From: a bacterium | GTDB lineage: Bacteria; Muiribacteriota; Ozemobacteria; Ozemobacterales; Ozemobacteraceae | Assembly: GCA_016192885.1 (NCBI GenBank) | Contig: JACPTH010000120.1 | Span: 1 to 11,804 of the forward strand | Direction: 5' to 3' | Length of the DNA: 11,804 nucleotides | Shown here: positions 8,301 to 11,804 of the stretch, one piece after another | Layout: every line of letters starts with the position of its first letter | Position numbering within the stretch: position 1 is the first letter of the stretch | The notes under the pieces: model-generated | Database searches by the model: none | Told to the model about the DNA's origin: nothing | The model's input: only the letters and a program-made list of their open reading frames with translations | Made by a program: the position numbers and the translations under genes

Positions 8301-8416
8301 TCAGGCATCAAGTCGATTGGAAGATGATGAAGCGAAACAGCCCCGAATAAAACAATAATCAGGGTAATCATGGTTATCCCAATTGGGCGTCGAACAGACC
8401 ATTCCCAGATATTCAT
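5375..8416 (-). CDS. RND (HAE1/AcrB-like) efflux pump with an apparent internal deletion
   Basis: This is an inner-membrane proton-driven exporter of the AcrB/MdtBC/SwrC superfamily, 1013 residues against about 1030-1050 usually. The N-terminus MNIWEWSVRRPIGITMITLIIVLFG is the standard TM1, followed by LPIDLMPDITYPTISISATY. TM2-6 lie around 330-480, with the TM4 proton-relay motif GMLVDNSIVVLEN (Asp398; Asn399 replaces the second Asp of AcrB). TM7 lies near 522-540. A seven-glycine run (602-608) lies in the second periplasmic loop. TM10 has GGIVVNNSILLVDH, with Asn902 at the position of AcrB Lys940, as in SwrC-like pumps. Oddity: EAREKLRG (to 836) runs straight into IRCFLAIILVYMVMAVQYESF (TM8). 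About 25 residues of the linker from periplasmic subdomain to TM8 (AcrB LPTGVGYDW...NQAPS region) are absent, with the frame kept. It starts 3 bp after the adaptor stop, with AAAGGAAAAG as ribosome site. Confidence 0.92.
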   Translation of the reverse strand: MNIWEWSVRRPIGITMITLIIVLFGAVSLHHLPIDLMPDITYPTISISATYENASPVEIESLVTRPIEQAISAVTGVEEVSSNSTEGRCSVRVQFIWGTDLDAAANDIRDRLDRILSRLPEGVERPILRKFDLANFPILNLGISSKLDPVQLLKLIEDQVKYRLERIPGVAAVDINGGRKREIHVNLDPERLKAMNLRLEPVIAKLKQENLNLPAGIIEVGNYEFTIRTPGEFFQVDQIKDIVVFENGSSLIRLGDVATIIDKWEKVRQVIRVNGQPGLRLAINKQSGKNTVEVAEAVLEEVAQINQDLPQVKISSLVDTSKYIKRSIKNVSSSAISGSILAVLILLIFIGDWRSTLIIGTSIPLSIVSTFALMYYNGFTLNIMSLGGVALGTGMLVDNSIVVLENIFRFCEGGKNPIDAAIEGAGEVAAPILASTLTTLVIFLPLLFVEGMTGLMFKQLSYVVCFSLSCSLLVSITLIPMLCSKFRLGSANKNDPANHSSVSLVKRFLGFFEERYLEILSWVLRWRKLTLLIVASVLAGCLALLPRITTEFMPAADEGEVRVSAEMEIGSRLSLVEEKMKQIELIILDSVPELECVVVSIGGGGGGGQGRINRGEFRIPLLDRAKRKRSSSRIASELRTVLAKVPGVKVRTREGQGLFIFRLGASNADKVQVQVRGHNVEKADNLAKKVEKALFQIDGVSDVQISRESGAPERLISIDRRRASDQKLTIQKVASFLETLLSGARAGNYREGGDEYRILVRAKDAEFMSLEEIMDLTILNAENNPVAIRNVAGVVSRTGPVVLERLDQERIINVTADSGERPLGVVLAEAREKLRGIRCFLAIILVYMVMAVQYESFLDPFIVMVTVPLSSIGVILIMVITQTSLNVQSFIGIIMLGGIVVNNSILLVDHANLLFRDRKLALIPALLEAGRDRFRPVLMTALTTILGLIPLALGWGEGGEVQAPLARVVIGGLTCSTFVSLVFIPVVYHFFYYSVTEKQQETRNSLNVSPPCN

Positions 8417-8419
8417 GTT

Positions 8420-9187
8420 TTATTCTTTTCCTTTACCTCTCTCGGATTTTTTCCCGCCTTCCCGGGAACCCCGCTTTCGCTCTGATTGGGTTTCCCGGTT
8501 GTTTTCCTTCTCCCCTGGTAGGTCTATGGAAGTTCCGTCTTCAAGCAAGTGTTGACCCAGGGTAACGACAAAACCTGAGATTGTGGGTGAGGAAACTTCC
8601 ACCAGGTCACTTTGAATAATGCCCTTTTCGACGGGTAAGAAGCACGCGACGCTTCTTTGGGTATCCACCCAAAACACGCCTTCCGTGTTTTCGCGCCGGG
8701 CGAGAGCCGTAATAGGAACGGCGGTCACTGCCGCTTTGGACATGTACTTTACCTTTGCGATGACAAACATTCCAGGTTTGAGCGCAAAATCCTGGTTAGA
8801 TATTTCAATTTCAACACGACCTTGCCTGGTAGATGAACTAAGAAATGGACTGATTCTAGCCACGATTCCAAAAAACGCTTTATTTGGAATTGCACCGGTC
8901 GTAATTTGAACGACCTGCCCTGTTTTCATTCGATAATAATCCCTTTCCACTATTTCAACGATTGCCGTGATTGTCGCTAAATCATAAATACTGACAATTG
9001 GAGTATTTGGGGAAAGCATCGCCCCAACGTTCTGGAAACGTTCGGCGACGTGGTACCCTGCGGAATTATCAATCCAGGATGCGTTCAGGCGGGTATATGA
9101 AAGCCTAATTTTAGTAGACTGCAGAGCGGCCTCTTTTTGAAGGATCTGGGCTTTGCTTACCTCGTGTTTTGCTTCACGACTCTTCAA
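8420..9187 (-). CDS. RND-pump adaptor (MFP), C-terminal fragment after an in-frame stop
   Basis: This is the second part of an AcrA-type adaptor, in the same frame as the upstream fragment and separated from it only by one TAA (9190-9188). The first codon after the stop is TTG, a possible start but with no well-placed ribosome site. Residues include the returning coiled-coil helix (HEVSKAQILQKEAALQSTKIRLSYTRLNA), the second lipoyl half (YHVAERFQNVGAMLSPNTPIVSI), a beta-barrel domain (TAIVEIVERDYYRMKTGQVV; GRVEIEISNQDFALKPGMFV) and a membrane-proximal region (AVPITALARRENTEGVFWV). The end is a 30-residue tail very rich in Lys, Arg, Glu and Gly, unusual for the family. Alone it lacks the first helix and first lipoyl half, so a functional adaptor would need readthrough, reversion or assembly of two fragments. 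A charged-tail codon region provides the pump's ribosome site. Confidence 0.85.
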   Translation of the reverse strand: MKSREAKHEVSKAQILQKEAALQSTKIRLSYTRLNASWIDNSAGYHVAERFQNVGAMLSPNTPIVSIYDLATITAIVEIVERDYYRMKTGQVVQITTGAIPNKAFFGIVARISPFLSSSTRQGRVEIEISNQDFALKPGMFVIAKVKYMSKAAVTAVPITALARRENTEGVFWVDTQRSVACFLPVEKGIIQSDLVEVSSPTISGFVVTLGQHLLEDGTSIDLPGEKENNRETQSERKRGSREGGKKSERGKGKE

Positions 9188-9667
9188 TTAGGCAAGGGAA
9201 GCTTCCACTTCAACATCCGAGGAAACTTTTTGAAGGCGCATTGCTTTCACTCTGTCATTTTCGCGTCGGGCTGTTTCAAGAAGCGCTTCGCTTTCTTTAA
9301 CGCTTGCCCTGGCAATTGCAAGCTCAGCTTCCGCTTGAACGACCGCTTGAACGAATTCCTCGTCCTCGATTTCCGCGATAGGCTGATCCTTCTTTAGGCG
9401 ATCCCCGACATCGCAATTCAATTTTTTCAAGCGCCCGGAAATTTTGGGAACAACAGTGAACTGAATTTTTGGAATCAACGACCCGGAAAATTTTCCCTCA
9501 TCTTCTAGGTCGCGAATAATCACCGGTGAAACTTCAACCGCAACGGAAGTAGGAGAGCCACCGCTACCCCGCTTTGGCTTATCTTGCCGTATTTGGGGCA
9601 TGAAAGCCAGGTAACCGGTTGAAATCAGAAAAATCCCTAGTGTCAGATAAAAAAGAACGCGTCTCAT
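9188..9667 (-). CDS. RND-pump adaptor (MFP), N-terminal fragment ending at a premature TAA
   Basis: This is the first part of the AcrA-type adaptor heading the efflux operon. The ATG at 9667 has AGGA 4 bases upstream. MRRVLFYLTLGIFLISTGYLAF is a membrane anchor or uncleaved signal; there is no lipobox cysteine. After a flexible stretch comes a beta segment (SVAVEVSPVIIRDLEDEGKFSG), the first lipoyl half (VVPKISGRLKKLNCDVGDRLKKDQPIAEIED, about 72-102) and the outgoing helix of the hairpin. RLQKVSSDVEVEASLA (144-159) looks like the hairpin tip with the Arg-Leu-Ser pattern that touches TolC. TAA follows where relatives usually have an ordinary residue in (A)L-A-x-L-K. With the fragment at 8420-9187 the gene would be about 415 codons, a normal length, so this is one gene with a nonsense codon. 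Confidence 0.88.
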   Translation of the reverse strand: MRRVLFYLTLGIFLISTGYLAFMPQIRQDKPKRGSGGSPTSVAVEVSPVIIRDLEDEGKFSGSLIPKIQFTVVPKISGRLKKLNCDVGDRLKKDQPIAEIEDEEFVQAVVQAEAELAIARASVKESEALLETARRENDRVKAMRLQKVSSDVEVEASLA

Positions 9668-9756
9668 AATTTCCTAGCCCCTTCGGTCCAATTCCACGGT
9701 TGATAAAGGAAAAAATACGGATTTTTAATCGTTGCCGGCGTTGAAAAAATGAATGT

Positions 9757-9786
9757 AATATAACACAGAATAAAGTGAAAAGTTCA
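9757..9786 (-). promoter_or_regulatory. Candidate promoter of the adaptor-RND-TolC operon
   Basis: On the minus strand an extended -10, TGT-TATATT (9765-9757), lies about 90 bases upstream of the adaptor ATG. A weak -35-like TGAACT (9786-9781) stands 18 bases further upstream, next to the stop codon of the Fe-S protein gene. The 119-bp gap and its AT-rich start support separate transcription of the efflux operon, although co-transcription from the upstream gene is possible. I see no operator palindrome that would identify a regulator, and no regulator gene in the window. Confidence 0.35.
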
Positions 9787-10983
9787 TTAAACTACTTTCG
9801 CAAGCAGGTCAAGAATGTGAAGTGTTTTTGCACCCTTTTGGGACAAAGGCAAACCTAAAGACTCCAAGCAAGTCCAGCATGAGGTAATCGTTGTTTCCGC
9901 GCCGGTTTTCAAAAGCTGTTCGACTCGCTGTTCTCGAATCGCCGCCGAAATGGCGGGGTGCCTGATCGTGAAGATTCCGCCGAAGCCGCAACAAGAACCT
10001 TCCTTGTAAGACTCTCTTAGAGTCTCATGCAGAGCTTTTTTTAGCAAGACTCTTGGTGCTGAAAAAATCCCCAAACCCCTTGCTTGGTGGCAAGGGTCAT
10101 GAAATGTGTAACTGCCTGAAATACGATTCTTCGGTTTCCAATCTGATTCTGAAAGAAAGGAATACAGGTCGCCGGAAATTTCTAGAATGCGTGATTCATC
10201 AGGGGAAAGATCGTACAAAAACGAAAGATAGCGAAATCCGTAAAGACAGGTTGGGCATGCGACCAGTATTCTGGCTGGCTTGGCACGCTTAAAGTTTAAA
10301 AAAAGTTTTTTTACAATCATTGAGTGCAAGGAAAAATCCGGGATTCCAAGCACGGGTGTTGCGCAGCAGCCTAAATTTTTGGCAATAACTACCCCGGGAG
10401 CTAAGGCGGAAACAACTTTCAATAGGTTACCTAGTCGCTCGGAATTCTGTTCGAGTACGCACCCGGGGAAAACAATCGTCTTACCTTCAAGATCCAAGTT
10501 TGGAGGGTCATTTTTAGATAGTGAATCAACAAACCGTCTGAAAATGGATTTAATGATTTTTGTTGAACCTAACGCCTTTTCTTTATGGATAGCAAGCGGT
10601 AAAGCCAAAAGGGAAATTTTTCTGAACATCCGGAAATGATAACCCGCGTCCAGAGCTGCTCCATGCCAATCTGAAAATTTTCCGCGCGAAAGCAGCAACC
10701 GAGCTAATATGCTAAGTCTGCTAACGTCAACGCCGTTGGGACAGGAATTTTTGCAATTTAAGCAACCCAAACATCGGCTTAAAATCTGAGCAATCTTTGC
10801 CTCAGGAAGTTCCCGCCCTTCCTCCAGGGCTTGAAGAAGAGCAATCTTCCCCCGCATGGTTGAACTTTCTTGGGTTTGATGACGAAATACAGGGCAAAAT
10901 GCCATGCAGCTCCCGCATTTCACGCATTTGGAAAGCTCATTTCTAAGAAGTTCACGCAAAAAACTCTGGGATTTCGGTTTCAT
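9787..10983 (-). CDS. GlcF/LutA-type Fe-S oxidoreductase subunit (CCG-domain protein)
   Basis: This is a 398-residue protein of the glycolate-oxidase iron-sulfur-subunit type, which passes electrons from a flavin dehydrogenase of 2-hydroxy acids. Two ferredoxin motifs are intact: Cys20-23-26-30 (CVKCGSCMAFCP) and Cys71-74-77-81 (CLGCLNCKNSCP). The first CCG domain has FPGC (175), CC (206-207) and CPTC (243-246); its CCATP replaces the more usual CCGxP. The second has HDPCHQARG (295-303), CCGFGG (331-336) and SCWTC (368-372). I chose ATG at 10983 because GGAAAG lies 7 bases upstream; a GTG at 10998 would add five residues and has no such site. No GlcD/GlcE-like flavoprotein is in the window, so the substrate (glycolate, lactate or other) cannot be fixed. 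It has the same direction as the efflux operon, with a 119-bp gap. Confidence 0.88.
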   Translation of the reverse strand: MKPKSQSFLRELLRNELSKCVKCGSCMAFCPVFRHQTQESSTMRGKIALLQALEEGRELPEAKIAQILSRCLGCLNCKNSCPNGVDVSRLSILARLLLSRGKFSDWHGAALDAGYHFRMFRKISLLALPLAIHKEKALGSTKIIKSIFRRFVDSLSKNDPPNLDLEGKTIVFPGCVLEQNSERLGNLLKVVSALAPGVVIAKNLGCCATPVLGIPDFSLHSMIVKKLFLNFKRAKPARILVACPTCLYGFRYLSFLYDLSPDESRILEISGDLYSFLSESDWKPKNRISGSYTFHDPCHQARGLGIFSAPRVLLKKALHETLRESYKEGSCCGFGGIFTIRHPAISAAIREQRVEQLLKTGAETTITSCWTCLESLGLPLSQKGAKTLHILDLLAKVV

Positions 10984-11039
10984 TGTTGGTCTTTCCACTA
11001 CAGGCCTTAGATTCAGCCGTTAAAACATTCTTTAAAAAA

Positions 11040-11075
11040 AGTAAGCCTTCAGCTATCACCGGTTAGCATTCAGCA
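11040..11075 (-). repeat. GCTGA-type short repeat, copy 2 (inverted), two half-units
   Basis: The plus strand reads AGTAAGCCTTCAGCTATCAC followed by GGTTAGCATTCAGC. The first part is nearly the reverse complement of copy 3 (AGTAAGCGTTCAGCCATCAG when inverted), differing at about three of 21 positions. The second part repeats the TAGC-TTCAGC theme in degenerate form. With copy 3 it forms an inverted pair enclosing about 130 bases, which could allow a long-range stem in RNA or reflect insertion of a small non-autonomous element. Confidence 0.5.
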
Positions 11076-11186
11076 AAAAAACTAGGAAATTATTTTGCCA
11101 CCACACCGCTTCAATAAATATCAAACTTTGAGAACCTAACATTTCAAATTTCCTTGCACTCTTAAAGCGCATTATTCAGTGCTTTT

Positions 11187-11208
11187 AGCTGATGGCTGAA
11201 CGCTTACT
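11187..11208 (+). repeat. GCTGA-type short repeat, copy 3
   Basis: The core is GATGGCTGAACGCTTACT (11191-11208). It matches the copy at the plus-strand adaptor start (2365-2386) in 19 of 22 positions in the same orientation, and copy 2 in inverted orientation. It is preceded by a 7-bp stem with an 8-base loop (11164-11185) and followed by TTACTAAATAAAGTGGTTT, which also has an echo near copy 1. Confidence 0.5.
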
Positions 11209-11311
11209 AAATAAAGTGGTTTCATGTAATTCATGAGGGTTCAATTTTTTGTTGCGCCAAGCTTTAGCAGGGCAGGCTTATTTAAACTATGTTGAGAGGC
11301 AGAAAAAGCGA

Positions 11312-11336
11312 TTGTAAAGATAACATATTTTTACAA
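11312..11336. repeat. AT-rich inverted repeat TTGTAAA...TTTACAA
   Basis: Seven-base perfect arms (11312-11318 and 11330-11336) are separated by 11 bases. The spacing is compatible with an operator for a dimeric regulator or a weak hairpin. No regulator gene is nearby, and AT-rich arms of this size can arise by chance. Confidence 0.25.
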
Positions 11337-11345
11337 AAATCAAAA

Positions 11346-11378
11346 TGGCCGATTCCTTTGCACCGCAATTCTCGGCCA
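11346..11378 (-). terminator. Hairpin with T-rich tail on the minus strand, terminator-like
   Basis: The arms TGGCCGA (11346-11352) and TCGGCCA (11372-11378) are perfect and GC-rich, with a 19-base loop. Read on the minus strand, the stem is followed at once by TTTTGATTTTTG, as in an intrinsic terminator. No minus-strand gene is recognised upstream of it (11379-11804 minus), so it would end an unannotated transcript or antisense RNA, or it is a chance hairpin. The long loop lowers confidence. Confidence 0.3.
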
Positions 11379-11547
11379 AGGCAAAAGTTCTCTATGATTC
11401 GCACTGATAGCTCATCTCGATCCCCTGACTCCTCGCTCGAATCGTTTCACGCCGATTGCTCCGGTAACTTCTATTTTAAAGCAACGCGATTTTTTTCTTC
11501 GCAAAGGTAGCAGTCGCAAGAAAAATCATGTATCGTCTCAGTATTAT

Positions 11548-11571
11548 GTCAGGTGATCGGTCAGGCGACCA
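11548..11571 (+). repeat. Tandem 12-bp direct repeat upstream of the AHSA1 gene
   Basis: Two adjacent units, GTCAGGTGATCG and GTCAGGCGACCA, agree at 9 of 12 positions and lie about 80 bases before the AHSA1-protein start. The position suits a regulator-binding site. It could also be part of a short open frame (MSGDRSGDQL..., 11547-11600) that has no ribosome site. Confidence 0.25.
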
Positions 11572-11651
11572 GCTTTCTCGGATGAGAGTCTCCGGCTAAT
11601 TTCGGAAGTGTTGGCCTTGCCCGGTTCAGCTTGCCTAAGGAGAAGATAATC

Positions 11652-11804
11652 ATGACCCAAAAGGTTTTGCGAAAAGAAGTTCTTGTACACGCTTCGATCG
11701 AGGAATTGTGGCGGCTATGGACCACCGTTGAGGGAGTGAAAACATTTTTTGCCCCCGATGCTGCCATTGAGTTGAAGGCGGGTGGAACCTATGAAATGTA
11801 TTTC
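11652..11804 (+). CDS. AHSA1/SRPBCC-domain protein, 3'-partial
   Basis: The first 51 residues of a protein cut by the window end. MTQKVLRKEVLVHASIEELWRLWTTVEGVKTFFAPDAAIELKAGGTYEMYF has the opening strand, the SIEELWRLWTT helix and the GGTYEMYF strand of the AHSA1 (Hsp90-activator-homology) branch of the SRPBCC/START-like fold, small proteins with a hydrophobic pocket and mostly unknown ligands. The ATG is well supported by AGGAG at 11638-11642, nine bases upstream. Family members are usually about 140-170 residues, so roughly two thirds lies beyond the window. It is divergent from the Fe-S gene and functionally unrelated to the efflux genes as far as can be seen. The ligand is unknown. Confidence 0.82.
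   Translation, partial: MTQKVLRKEVLVHASIEELWRLWTTVEGVKTFFAPDAAIELKAGGTYEMYF

Larger units (their letters stand above)
10984..11651. other. 668-bp divergent intergenic region with repeats and hairpins, no convincing gene
   Basis: This lies between the divergently transcribed Fe-S protein and AHSA1 genes. It holds inverted copies of the GCTGA-type repeat (11040-11075 and 11187-11208). A further degenerate piece, TTCAGCCGTTAA, lies at about 11012-11023. A 7-bp stem lies at 11164-11170/11179-11185, and two more inverted repeats are listed separately. A frame of 73 codons at 11289-11510 has the Ser/Arg/Lys-rich, family-less composition of chance reading, and I do not call it. On the minus strand TTGAAA and a poor GATATT form a weak candidate promoter for the Fe-S gene near 11110-11150. 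No tRNA or known ncRNA fold was recognised. Confidence 0.6.

Noticed and set aside
9720..9745. GCCGGC-containing stretch after the Fe-S gene as a terminator
   Set aside because: The palindrome is too short to form a looped stem and no T-tract follows in the right orientation.
11289..11510. A 73-codon plus-strand open frame in the intergenic region
   Set aside because: No ribosome site, Ser/Arg/Lys-rich chance-like composition, no recognisable domain, and it runs through the hairpin at 11346-11378.
1..11804. CRISPR array, tRNA or rRNA gene, phage or transposase gene
   Set aside because: No regularly spaced repeats, tRNA-like fold, rRNA signature or transposase/integrase motifs were seen on either strand.

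Overview
The window comes from a diderm (Gram-negative-type) bacterium. It encodes two TolC-type outer-membrane channels, two periplasmic adaptor proteins and one RND inner-membrane pump, a set that only makes sense in a two-membrane cell. The sequence is moderately AT-rich. The mix of a COG2403 GTPase, a SwrC/HAE1-like RND pump, a GlcF-like Fe-S protein and an AHSA1/SRPBCC protein, plus short GCTGA-type intergenic repeats, suggests an environmental or uncultivated lineage rather than an enteric bacterium. I cannot name the phylum from sequence alone.

Layout. (1) 1-3767, plus strand: a compact operon made of the C-terminal part of a COG2403 protein (cyclic-2,3-diphosphoglycerate-synthetase-like), a TolC-family channel that overlaps it by 4 bp, and a lipoprotein adaptor of the HlyD/MFP type. 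No inner-membrane transporter lies in this operon within the window. (2) 9667-3788, minus strand: a classical tripartite efflux operon (adaptor, RND pump, TolC channel) with junctions of 3 and 12 bp. It converges on the first operon with only 20 bp between the stop codons. (3) 10983-9787, minus strand: a GlcF/LutA-type two-cluster Fe-S protein 119 bp upstream of the efflux operon. (4) About 670 bp without a convincing gene, holding inverted copies of a GCTGA-type repeat and several hairpins. (5) 11652 to the end, plus strand: the start of an AHSA1/SRPBCC-domain protein.

Working together, the minus-strand products would form an inner-membrane proton-driven pump bridged by the adaptor to the outer-membrane channel. 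The plus-strand channel and lipoprotein adaptor look like two parts of a second tripartite system whose pump is absent here.

The main surprise is that three genes carry separate lesions. The COG2403 gene needs a -1 shift at an A-run that forms an A_AAA_AAT slippery heptamer. The minus-strand adaptor is cut by a single in-frame TAA just past its hairpin tip. The RND pump lacks roughly 25 residues, in frame, just before transmembrane helix 8. Either this efflux locus is decaying, or some lesions are sequence errors, or some are recoding events. The in-frame RND deletion is the hardest to explain as a base-calling error.
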